Source of the DNA: Phytopythium helicoides
Lineage: Eukaryota > Oomycota > Peronosporomycetes > Pythiales > Pythiaceae
Assembly (NCBI GenBank): GCA_024867545.1
Contig: JANFNE010000065.1
Location: 221,413-285,412, forward strand
Direction of reading: 5' to 3'
Length of the DNA stretch: 64,000 nucleotides
Positions 30,694 through 41,056 of this stretch are shown here, in pieces. Below the pieces are notes generated by a model. That model worked only from the letters and a program-made list of their open reading frames with translations, was not told the origin of the DNA and did not search any database. Position numbers and translations under genes: made by a program. Each line of letters starts with the position of its first letter. Within the stretch, counting starts at the first letter, position 1.

Positions 30694-33600
30694 GGCTATC
30701 TGGTGGAAGATGGTCAAGTGAATGCGGTGATCGCGGGGGTCGACTCGGTCTCCGGAGGTCGGTCTCGTCTAGGGGACCCCACGAACGTCTCGGTTGTGCC
30801 AGAGAGCTCTCAGATATGAGATCGGCCGGCTGGCAGATGGATAGGCACGATCGGATCGGCGGTCGATCGATCGGGCGACCGCGAATCTGTGTTGTGTTGG
30901 TCGCCTGCGGGTAGCTCGGGAAAATCTCGACTGACGAGGCTCAAGGCTTTGGCTTGCGGCCGGGAGGCTGGCGACTTTCCCTGCGTGCTCCGCTCCTCTC
31001 CGGCTCCACCGCCGAGCGCGTTGACGTGTACAGACGCAGCGCGGCGGCACGCTGTCAATCACCCGATTTGGCTGTCCCACTGCTCGCCTGTCTTTCCGAC
31101 GCGGCTGATCCGCTTGCCTCGAGCGATCGATCACCCGTCACGGCAGTTTGAAGTTCTCCCGCCTCCTTTGTGCCCAGACTGCCCGTCTCTCTCGCGCGCC
31201 ACTGCTCAGTCGCCCGCCAAAGACGCGGCCGGCGGCTTCACACAGTGCCGTCATGGCGCGCAGAGACCATCCCGTGGGCCTCGAGGCTCCACGCGTGCGT
31301 CGAGGGCTTTCTCATTCGTGACGTCGCGCAGGATGTATTTTCCCGAGATGTCAAGGAACTTTTCTTTCAGGGTTTTCAGTATCATGGAGGCATGAATTGA
31401 GCGAATGCGACCATGCCAAGCAGGACTCGCCATCGCTCGGCCCTCGGCGGGCGTTCAATGACGCAGCTCGCGGCTGTCACGGTCGTTGCACTTGAGCCTG
31501 TCAAGCAGTGGCACGATGTATCCTGTAGAAGAGACCATCGGGCGCCATGAGGGGCAAGTGATTTTGACTGACAAGATTCACACTGGAGCAGTCGCGCGGA
31601 GGAGAGGGCCTCGAAGCTGTGGATGGGAGGCGCGCTGCTCGGAGACATGAACGCTGGGCTGCGCTGCTGTCAAGCGAGTCAAGGAAATCGCGTTCGTGGG
31701 AAGCAGTCGCCGCCCACTGTAGTCTCGCAGTGGACTCCAAAGTGAGACCATGAACCCTCGGAGCAGGTGCCGCTGACGTCATGGATCGCCATGGATCTTG
31801 CGTCGGAGCAGCCGGGTGGCGGCATCACCAGTGAGCGAGGCCCGCTGCTGCTCACGGCCCGGGATGGAGCCTGCATGGAGGACTTTGGGTGGATTCTCGC
31901 CCTCCTCATCCCTCTTTTCCTCCTGGAGAGGAGTGGAAGAATTGTGGCGTTGAGATCGGTGCATGTAGCTTCCTGGTTTGTTTGATTGCGGGGCGGCACC
32001 TGGAATGGCGTGCGGGCTCCGGGTAATCATGCTGATGTCATGACTTTTTCGTTGATACATCAGAGCCGAAATGAGAGTCTCTCGCTTGCCCGGTCTGCAG
32101 CAATTCCCCCAAGAAAATAATAAAACTGGCCAGGAGCTCATTGCGAGCGAGCGGTGGCGTGCTTTTGACGGATCGCTAAGCAATCGGGATGGGGCGGCGT
32201 GTCCTACACTCGTCCTGACTTGCCAGAACGTATCCGAGGAGCAGGCGAAGCACCACCTGCAAGGTGCACTCCGCCGCATCATTCCGCCTCGCTGCCTTGG
32301 TATGGAGAATCCTATACACGAAAAAGTTGGCAAACTTTGCTCTTCCGAGCGTGAGCACACACAAAGCGAGTGCAGAGGAGAGGGTGAAACTGCGAGTGTG
32401 ACACCTCGGCTCTGCCGACGCTGATTGACCCACCGTCGCCAAGTTTGAAGCACACCCGCAGGCAATAGAACGGGCGTGGAGCTAGCCGGCTGTCACCGCA
32501 ATGCCACTGGGAGATGGATCGTGGGACTGGCGCTCCATCATCATTGCGCTCGCAGATGTGTCTACGAAGGCCGTAAACCCAGGCGTCGATCACGCGCGCG
32601 CGAAATCTCCAGCTGGGATTGCGGAGCGCAGAGCAGCGACGCGAGGGCGCGCCGTCGTGCCTCGAGACGAGTCGTCGCCGACTGGCCTCGTTTGCTACCG
32701 GCCAGTGTCTCTAATGTGTATATATGTGGCTCAGCAGGAAGTGCGTAGATGTGGAGGTTGTAATTGGACAACTCCATACGTCCCAGACGCCTTCCAACGG
32801 TGTCTGCCAGCCGACGAGTACTGTGTGCGTGTATTCGGACAGTCGAAGCGCTCGCGACCTCAGCACAATGCAACGCAGACGAGTTGCTTGCGCTTCAGTT
32901 TCGTCCGTCTCCGTTTCGGGGGAGCACATCTGCAGCATCTGAGTTGACGAGTCTCTTGACAGCATTGTTCAGAAAGCGCCTGCGCGTCTCTGTCCACCGA
33001 GGCGAGTGTCGAGTGTGACGCAGCCTCATCGGTTTTGCGATCCGAGCCCGCCCCAATATGCAATCCGCTTTCTCTCTAGACGCAATGCTTCAGGTTTGGG
33101 CCGCGGTATGTACACGCGTATTGTAGACGACAGCAGGCGCGCGGGGTGGCGAGATGCATCCGCGACGTGAGTCACGCCGACTCAAGGTCTCTGTCGTTGC
33201 TGTGCAACGCGTAGAGTGCAGCACTGCCCCGTCGTGGGAGCTTTGTCCCATCGTGGTCGCCCGCAGCCCCTTCCTGCCTTCCCGTCCGGTTTCCCGTGAG
33301 ATTCGTCCAGCGGGCGAGTGGTTGCAATGCAACGCCGCGTGGATTGCAAGGCGCATGGAACCGACGGCAAAAGCTTGAGTTTGGGGCTGGACTATGATGT
33401 CCCTGCGCTGCATTGAATGCCATGAATTCAGGCAAACGCATGGTAGGGACGCGCTGGCATCACGAGGCGCTTTGGAGGATTCCGCTAGGCGCGAGCACGG
33501 GTGCAATCGATTCTCGACTCTCGACGTGTTCAGAAGCCGCCATATAATGGTTGTGCAACCAGGTTGAGTCTCGCGACCAGTTGATTTGGATCGCGGCTGC

Positions 33601-34722
33601 AAGGTATGTGTGCAAACAGAGTGGCGTCGCTCGGATAGCTGGCCATCTTGCCAGACAGGCATGTGAATTGGCATGTGTTTCTACCGTTGGGATGAGGAGG
33701 CAGGCTTCAGATATGCAGTCAGTGGCGAACTTGCCGGCGTGCTAAGGAACTTCTCGCAGGAAGCTGTGCATAGTCTGACTGCCAAATACACGAAGTGCAA
33801 TCGCATGGAACCTGAAACCACTTCTGCTGCAAGCCGACGATACAGCTTTTTTTTTTTTTTTTCATGGAGCAGGTGCGGCTCACCAGGCTGTCCGCTTAGC
33901 TCCCACGTTGCGGTACAGGGCCTCAATGTTGCTCCTTAGGGCTGCACTGCTTATCGATCTCGATCATGGTCTCAGACAGGACCGCCCGCTACAGCATTCC
34001 CGTCCTCCCCGGCTCTGTTGTTTGCACCAGAGAATGAATCCTCTCTGTACTGTATCAGACACAATGTTCGAGTGCGGTGCCGGCAATAGTGAAATCGAGC
34101 CGCGCCTGCAACAGTACTGTACGAAGTGGCCAACTTTCGGAGGGCAGCCTACGTGACGATATTATCTTGACATCCAAGACTTGGTCATGAACGCGCCTCA
34201 ATTTGCTCTTCTGCACCGAGGCGTTTGTGGCGAGCAGCTCAAGTAGTGCCCACCAGGACGGTCCCTTTGTATACGCTGTTAGAACGTCCATGTCCTCGAG
34301 GAACATCCGTCAGGTTACCTCATCGATGCATGTCAAAGAAATCGCAGTCCAAGTTGAAGCAGTGACCTTCCATCGACGATAATTTAGGTTGAAATAGGGC
34401 TTGACAGGTCTGAAAGAAGCTAAAACAAGGCGATTTTGCTAGTACTACAAATGTCCTCACCTTTGAGACGCTTAGAGTCCTTTCTCGCCACAAGTTTGTT
34501 TGGATAGCGAGAGTTAACGACGGAAACCGCTCTTGAGATCGTGCGAGCTTGCGTGCTTGGTTCCAGTGTATTTCTACCGTCGAGGGTCTATTTGTGGGAG
34601 CATTTCGATCGCTATTTCGGTCTATCCTCCTCTTCCTTCTACTGTAGTAGTTGCCGTGACACTCGCATCTCGCTCCGACTGCTGCTCCTTCGATCGCAGC
34701 TCGCCGTCGGGTCTTCAAGCTG
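30694..34722. other. Long gene-poor stretch
   Basis: Many short frames occur on both strands, but none has convincing coding character. The longest (31779-32465 minus, 228 codons) is rich in Ser/Arg/Cys/Trp with no domain. Exceptions worth noting are a LURP-like peptide at 31290-31385 and a natural-looking minus-strand peptide starting MFLEDMDVLTAYTKGPSWW at 34306. A 16-base T run lies at 33847-33862. The sequence 34320-34722 presumably includes the RWP-RK copy 2 3' untranslated region. Confidence 0.5.
31290..31385 (-). pseudogene. Short fragment resembling the start of a LURP-one/YxjI-like domain
   Basis: A 32-residue peptide beginning MILKTLKEKFLDISGKYILR and containing DVTNEKALDARV resembles the opening strands of the Tubby-C-like LURP-one-related fold. 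In that fold an LKEKF-type strand is followed by a strand ending in a Val-rich turn. The frame then runs into Pro/Arg-rich sequence and a stop at 31251 with no later strands. It could be a gene relic, an exon whose partners I cannot find, or chance. Confidence 0.3.
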
Positions 34723-36693
34723 TCAGAATTGGTACTGATGCTCTTCGTTGCTCTCGGATTGTCCTTGAGTCTTCTCTTCTCGCTCCTCGGGGGTGATTCT
34801 TGTCTGCCGGTGCAGCATGTGGCCGATCGAGGGCAGCGCGCGCTGGTGAGCACCAATTGTGGATAACCCCAGCAACGATGGCTCCGTTCGATGGAGATAA
34901 CTGTGGTGATGATGCGACTGGAACTGGTGATACTGCGGAGTCTGCTGCGCGTGGAAATGCTGGTGGTGGTGATGCTGGTGGTGATGCAGGTTGGGCTGGT
35001 AAAGGTGCTGATGCTGGTACTGATATTGGTCAAGCTGTATCTCATCTTCGTGCCGACGATCGTACTCTTGAGGGTGATAACGGTGGCTGTAGCGGCCCGA
35101 GTCGCCCGCACCAGTAACTTCTCTGAGATGATCGCGACCACGATACGGCTCCTTGTGCTCATCTGACCGCGGAAGACTGAACTGCGGCTGCGTCCACGCG
35201 TCCCCAACCTTTGTGACATCTCCATGCCGAAATTCTTGAACGTCACTACCTTGGATATTTGAGCTTGTGCTTGCTTTGCCCTGGGATGATCCTCTCTCTG
35301 TGCAACTGACTGGAGAAGCTTGCATTGGCGCAACCGGCTGACCACTACTTCGTGGCTCGGTTTCATCCACTTCTGCGGATTGATCACCCATGTCATTGTC
35401 TACAGCAGAGATGTCGCCGTGTGCTTCCTCTGGCATCGCGGCGTCCTCCCTCTCCATCAGCGCAATAAACTCAGGTGTCGGTGCAGTTCCGATGCGTTTG
35501 TACGCCTCCAGCTCAATCTGCAGCTTTCTCAACTGATCGGCGTACGATTTCTTTTGATCTCCGTCAAAGTACTGCACTTGTTTCTCCATGGACGCGATCG
35601 ATTTGCGCAGACCGCATATGCGTCGGTACGGCCAGTTAGCGATTCCATTCTTGCGGCAGATTTTTTTGAGCAGAGTCGTGCAAACACCAAATTTGAGTGC
35701 AGCTTCCTGGAGAGGGCGTTCAAAGTGAGGCTGCAGCATTCCGAACTTGATGTTGCGTGACGCATTGGTGATCGGCCGGACTGATAACGTTGTTGTTGCC
35801 GGCTCCGACGTCGCTGCTGTATGCGAGGACACAAAAGACGATGACGGTGAAGCGGCAGAAGTGCCAATTGCCACTGCTGGTACACCTGTCACAGCCTCGG
35901 GTGCACTCCTCATTGCTTCCCATCCTGTCCCAATCGCGCGGAATGGCTGGTCGTCATCCAAATCTGTAGAATGCGCGTAGGAATCGTACCCAGGAAACCG
36001 AATTGTCGACGCAGGGGAGATGCGCAACCCAGAAATCCTTTGCCGTGTCGAAGCTGTTCTGTTGGGCACTGCATCCGATCTATACCCAGGTGCATTGTCC
36101 ATCGCCGACGAGATATTGAAGCGACTGCCACTTGGTCGCTCCTGTTCCTGGATACTTTGGTAATATTGGTCGAAATTCTGTTCTCGGTCCATCAATGTTG
36201 CTTCACTTCGTCTTTCAGACCCACGATCGGCCTCTCGACGATTCCAGCTGCCGACATCGAAACTCTTGTCGTGGTAAATGACTTTTTCGGTACTCTCGGC
36301 TTCGTTCCTGTTTGTTCTCGACCGGTACGGCGAGTCTTCGAACTCGTCCGAAAAGTAATTAGCAATTTCGCCACTCGCGCGCCGTTTTCCTGTGAACGTG
36401 CGGAGCGGACTTGGCGTGCTGCTTGTTGACCGTCGAGCTACATCGTCGTAGTAGTGCGGACGTGCACTTCCTGACCTGTCTGCTGAGTCGTACTGCTCTT
36501 GACGCATGTGCATTGGTGCTGCATAGCGCCGCGGCGAAAGGTAGACGCGGCCACGCGGCTCTTCTTCCATTCGTTCGCGCTCTTCCGGGTGCCCGTACCA
36601 CGGAGGCGCTGCTTGTTGGCCGGTGGACGTTGTAGGAGACGAGTATCGGCCCCTATCGCTCTTGTCTCGACGGTCGACATCGAAGGGCGTCAT
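34723..36693 (-). CDS. RWP-RK domain regulator, copy 2, 656 aa
   Basis: This is a single exon from the ATG at 36693 (MTPFDVDRRDKSDRGRY); upstream in-frame residues lack an ATG. The long N-terminal region is Ser/Arg/Glu-rich and disordered. The RWP-RK domain lies at about 320-370: FERPLQEAALKFGVCTTLLK, then KKICRKNGIANWPYRRICGL, followed by a coiled coil (SIASMEKQVQYFDGDQKK, ADQLRKLQIELEAYKR). The signature is WPYRR rather than WPxRK. The C-terminus is His/Gln/Tyr-rich with long His runs (about 560-600). It is likely a nuclear transcription factor. Its domain is closest to that of copy 1, 4 kb away, and both lie on the minus strand near a TIR-ankyrin gene, which suggests an old segmental duplication. 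Confidence 0.88.
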   Translation of the reverse strand: MTPFDVDRRDKSDRGRYSSPTTSTGQQAAPPWYGHPEERERMEEEPRGRVYLSPRRYAAPMHMRQEQYDSADRSGSARPHYYDDVARRSTSSTPSPLRTFTGKRRASGEIANYFSDEFEDSPYRSRTNRNEAESTEKVIYHDKSFDVGSWNRREADRGSERRSEATLMDREQNFDQYYQSIQEQERPSGSRFNISSAMDNAPGYRSDAVPNRTASTRQRISGLRISPASTIRFPGYDSYAHSTDLDDDQPFRAIGTGWEAMRSAPEAVTGVPAVAIGTSAASPSSSFVSSHTAATSEPATTTLSVRPITNASRNIKFGMLQPHFERPLQEAALKFGVCTTLLKKICRKNGIANWPYRRICGLRKSIASMEKQVQYFDGDQKKSYADQLRKLQIELEAYKRIGTAPTPEFIALMEREDAAMPEEAHGDISAVDNDMGDQSAEVDETEPRSSGQPVAPMQASPVSCTERGSSQGKASTSSNIQGSDVQEFRHGDVTKVGDAWTQPQFSLPRSDEHKEPYRGRDHLREVTGAGDSGRYSHRYHPQEYDRRHEDEIQLDQYQYQHQHLYQPNLHHHQHHHHQHFHAQQTPQYHQFQSHHHHSYLHRTEPSLLGLSTIGAHQRALPSIGHMLHRQTRITPEEREEKTQGQSESNEEHQYQF

Positions 36694-38997
36694 AGAGAGA
36701 ACTTTGCGCGTGCGCGCGGTGGACCAGACCGTGATTGTTGAAGATGAGCTAGTCCGACCTCGGCGCCACGGTGCAGACCGGCCAGCTTCGCGCGCGGCAG
36801 GCAAGAACGGAACGAGCAACACGCCACTGGCTGGACAAGCACTAGACCCTGCCAAATGAAAATCTCGACTCGAGCTGCAGCAGTCGCCGCGGCTCCGAAC
36901 GCGTCGGTTGAGCTCTTCACTCCAAGCTGTCCCGGGGCGTTCGTGCGCGTCCGTTGTCTGCGTGCCTGCAGCAAAAATGGTGCTGTCGCTGGACTTCGAC
37001 GCGCTGCGACTGCGAGGCCTGTCGGCGCGCGGCGTTCAATGTCGAAGTGAGCTAAATGCTGTGCGGCCTCGACAGTGGTGTGGAGAGTGCCTCGAGCCCG
37101 TCTCTTCCCTCGGCCTCGGGCCGCGGCGGTCGCACGTCACTGTGGGGAACGGAGCGCCTTGCCCCCGCTCTGCACGCTTCACCTTCCCGTCGTTCGACCG
37201 TCGGGCGCCGCGGAGCTTTGATCGCTGTAGAGCAAGCAAAAGGAGGCGCTGTCCGACGTAGCGCCTGCGTCTCGCTGTCGAGTTAGATCCTCTACAGGCA
37301 AATCGGTCGCTAGCAATCCTCCGAGGAGGGAATTGCGCGTCCAACGCGTCTCTACGAGCGTCGGTGGGAGCGTCGCGAGGTCCTCGACGACAAAGCGGCG
37401 CGAACGAACGGCGAGCGGCGACTGCTGAAGCGGAGGCCGAGCCAGCCAACCGGAGACCACCGGAGACCGACGGCTCGCGGCCTATACGGATTGGATACTG
37501 AAGCAGCCTGCGGTCCTCGTGAGACCTGAGCTGAGACCGAGTCCGAAACCGAGACCTCGAAGCCAATGGGCGGTGGATCGTGAATGGATCCGCCCCGAGG
37601 GCGAGAAAGTTGTTGCACCTGCGGGTTTTGGCCCGCCGCGCAATTGCGTGCGGGGAGGGAAGGGATCGGCGCGAGGGAAGGCGAGGGAACGAAAAACACA
37701 GGGGGATGGCGTCGCGAGCATTTCTGTACCGTACTGCCGCGGCCTCATACAAGTCCTGCGTTACCCTCGTGTACAACGGCCTAGCATGCATAGCAGCGAA
37801 CAGAAGGCACCTCGCGAAAAATCTCACACGAGGGAACAGGGAATCCATGTGGTGCTCTGCATGATACAGAGCAAGATCTCGCTTGCTGCGAGCGCGTGGC
37901 CAAGCAGCTTGAATGAGTCGTGTCAAGCACATGCTTGGCGCAGCGGTGTGAGACGCACTTGTAATCAGCTGTTTGAAGCAAAAAAAGCAGCCGTAGGGGG
38001 GGATAATATGGTAGTGTCAAATTCTATTTTTTAGCTGAAGCGCGTTTCCATGCGTAAAAATACAAGCCACTTGGCATTTGTATGACATTTTGGCATCTTT
38101 AAACGGGCAAACGAGACATGATGGGCGGACTATGCTTTTTCAACATATCGTTTTGCCATAAAACAGCCAAGCGATTGCACTGCCGACTCCGCACAAGGTT
38201 TCCGGTCCTAGACGAGCGTGTCGAGCCGAATCAAAACAAATTGGAGAGCCTCACAAGAAGCCTACGCCACATCTAACTACAGTGTCAAGCACTGTGTCTG
38301 GCACTATTTGCTAGTGGGGGGAGGAGCAAAACCGGGCTGGACCTTGCAATCCGCCTCTGTTATATTTTGTGCTGTGTGCAGAATGCTAGTACTGTGAAAT
38401 CAGAGCATACTTACTCCAAGTACAATCTAGGTACCACACTCTCCCAAAATTGTGCAAAAGATCGCCAAGCATGGTAGGACGTGTGACTTGTGACTCTCGT
38501 CGTCCTGATGCACTTCAAGCAATTGCAGCAGCGCAGGGGGCACCAAGCCGCCCGATTCTACTGTACCGATTGACGGGATCGGCTCACCGAATGTCCCTCT
38601 GTCGCTACAGGTACGCCGTTCGTCCTCCAGCAAGTATACATGCGCAATGTGTTATACCATTGTGAAGAGCTCCACCTCCAACCACCCATGACCGAAGGCT
38701 GGCAGATCATCTCATTCCTCTCTTTTTCGCGGTGGTACATTCGATGTCCGTTGGTGTCGGGCCGCGTCGCTGCGCGGGGGTGGCGTGCGACTCGCAGCTG
38801 ACGCCACGCTGGCCGTGGTACTGCACCGTCGCCGCGTCGGGCTGATCTCCCTTGAAGCCGTGCGTCCGTCCGCCGTTCCGCCCCATCACTCAACTAACCT
38901 GAGATCGAACTTTGACTTGACGGGAGGAAAGCCCTTCCAAGGTCGTGGCGTCGCCTTGGCGGCGGGCGTCGTCAATCACGGTCGAGGTCCACTCGTG
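36694..38997. other. Gene-poor stretch upstream of RWP-RK copy 2
   Basis: The first few hundred bases should include the RWP-RK copy 2 leader. The GC-rich 36860-37700 part has overlapping frames on both strands (longest 37036-37932 minus, Arg/Ser/Pro-rich), which I judge to be chance. An ATG near 36978 opens MVLSLDFDALRLRGLSARGV, which looks natural for ~20 residues and then degrades; it could be a first exon without visible partners. The 38030-38450 part is AT-rich with no feature. The MON1 3' end lies at the right edge. Confidence 0.45.
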
Positions 38998-40523
38998 TCA
39001 CGGCCACATGGACGACCCCACGACGCCCAGGTCTGCCGGCGTCACGAGCTGCTCGTCGCGTTTCAGCCGCTCCAGCAAGACGTGCGCTTGGTCGCGCGCG
39101 TCGGCCACCGTCGCGAGTGCATCAAAGCACGCGAGCAGTCGATGGTCATCGCTCCCCACACCCAGGAACAGCCCTTCCTCCCGACGCTCGAACACGAGCC
39201 GCGACGATACCAGCTCCGACAGGTTTGGCAGCCGCGCTCCCAGCGCCTGGCTCTCGTCCACGGACTCACCATCCGAGGCAGTAGTGGTGGCCATTGGCCG
39301 GAACATGAGCTGGTGCAGCCGCGCAAAGGCCTCAAGCAGCCGCTCCTTGGTGTCCTGGTCGGCGTCGTCGAGCGGGAACGCGAGCGCTGGCGCCGCACAT
39401 TGCCCGCTCGCCTCGCTCTTGAACACAAAGTGCTGCAGCAGTGGCAGGTCGGCGTGCGGCTGCCACTGCGGGAATTCGTCGAGTGCTTGCGTGACGGCTG
39501 CGACGGCGTCCAGCTCTTGCAGTCGCTGTGCGACAAATGCGCGCTTGGCCTGGAACCGCGGAAACTGCTCCGGCGACTGGTCGCTACTGAGCAGCACCAT
39601 GCACAGCTCAGGCGCGAGAAACACGATGTAAGCGTGCAGGAATCCACTGCCATGATCACGTGGAGTTGGAGCAGGTGACTGAGCGAGGGAAGTGGGTTCA
39701 CAGTTCAGTGAGAGCACTCACCGTGAGTTGAAGTGCGGCAGGCACACGGGCGTCCACGTCTCGGCACTGGCGAGCGATGGCGCGTAGAAGACAAAGTTGG
39801 CGAGCAGCAGCAGATCTGCCCCGACAGCGATGAGACTGCGTGCCATCACAGACATCATCACAGACACTCACCGTCAACGCGGAGGCTGAACTGTTTGCGG
39901 TTCGGCTGCGCGAGGGCCACGACTTGCGCACGTGTGAGCAGCAGCCCGCATATCATGGAGGACGCCTGCTCCCCTTCTGGCTCGTGCAGCAGCGCTCTTC
40001 CCAGCGCCTTCCTCATCGCCGGCGCGAGTTGCACGAACGGGACGCCGCAGCCCGCAAGTCTCAGCGACGGCTCGGTTTTCCACCTGTCGCACAGCGCGCG
40101 CATGACGCTCTCCGTGCCGCCGAGCAGCTCGCGCAGGTCGTAGTTTGGCTGTCTGCGCAGCACGTCGAGCCCTCGGTCGGTGAGCACGAGCAGGATCTGC
40201 GCCCTCACGAGCCTCAGCAGCCTCGCCAGGCACTCGCGAGAGGCTCGAGGCGCCGCCTGCGACGCCGGAAAGCGCTCAATGGCCGCGAGCGTGAGCTGGT
40301 CCGCGCGCCAGAAGATGGCTCGGCTGCTCGGCGTCGACAGCTCGCGCAGCTCGCGACCGCTCCGGATGCGCACGAAGGCCACCAGTGCCTGCAGGGAGCC
40401 CACGAACGCGCTGTTGGCCGCCGCCTCCGGCCACGAGTAGTGCACCACGGGCTTGCCCGACGCGCTGCACGCCACCACCTCCAAGTCGAGCATCGGCGCT
40501 GGAAAATCTTCGGCGATATCCAT
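38998..40523 (-). CDS. MON1: Vacuolar fusion protein MON1, three exons
   Basis: MON1 with CCZ1 is the exchange factor that loads Rab7 onto late endosomes, driving endosome-to-vacuole traffic and autophagosome fusion. Exons 39872-40523, 39722-39815 and 38998-39646 on the minus strand join to 464 residues. Recognisable segments in order are FVGSLQALVAFV, LTLAAIERF, QILLVLTDRGLDVLRRQPNYDLRELLGG, FVQLAPAMRKALG, LLLTRAQVVALAQPN, the spliced LRVDDLLLLANFV, then ETWTPVCLPHFNS joined to RGFLHAYIVFLAPELCMVLL. They match human MON1A (for example EAWTPVCLPKFNA, GFFHAHISYL). The N-terminus lacks the acidic extension of animal MON1. At both introns the nearer AG breaks the frame; the chosen acceptors restore the conserved sequence. 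Confidence 0.92.
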
Positions 40524-41056
40524 GTCAAATAAAAAATAAATAAAAATAAATACAATACGACATGATGTTTTGATACATCGAATTATTCTGTCGAAATGTA
40601 ATGTGATACTGTCGAAATGTGGTTTGAAAACTGTCGAAATGTAATGCCATTGGTCGTGGTGAAAAATTTTAGCTGGTCGACAGCTTGAAGCGAAAGCGAG
40701 TGTTGAGTGTTACCTGGGGGCATCCCAGCAAGAGCTTCAGCACGTTGTACGTGTGGTAGATGTCGCCCACAGATATGGGCACGATCGGAGGCACACGGAC
40801 TGCGTCACGGTGTGTTGAGTGTAGTTTTATATCATATATGCTGGTAGACAAGCTCCATGGCGTGGCACGCCACCGAAGTTTCGTTATGTTGGGCATAATC
40901 TTCAGCATGAGTCGCCATGGCAGCCGGTGCGGCCGCCTCATAAACACTACATGGATGTAAAGCCAACCCTGCTTACGCTCTCTGCGAAGGTTGATGGGTC
41001 AAAATTTTGCACTGCATTACACTGCCACAAAGTACTACACATCGTATCCTTACACG
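40524..41056. other. Gap between TIR-ankyrin copy 2 and MON1
   Basis: AT-rich at the MON1 side. A minus-strand frame at 40669-40947 (92 codons, ending in a hydrophobic/basic tail) has no recognisable family. The 3' end of the TIR-ankyrin gene and the MON1 promoter should fall here. Confidence 0.45.
40588..40642 (+). repeat. Three copies of a 12-bp motif at 21-22 bp spacing
   Basis: The motif ctgtcgaaatgt occurs at 40588, 40609 and 40631, each followed by similar 9-10 base spacers, just upstream of the MON1 start. It could be a short tandem repeat or a regulatory cluster. Confidence 0.7.

Noticed and set aside
31779..32465. 228-codon open frame on the minus strand
   Set aside because: Its composition (Ser, Arg, Cys, Trp, Pro) is typical of chance translation, there is no domain, and overlapping frames on both strands are equally long.
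37036..37932. 298-codon open frame on the minus strand in GC-rich sequence
   Set aside because: It is Arg/Ser/Pro-rich without secondary-structure pattern or domain, with competing frames on the other strand; treated as a GC-content artefact.
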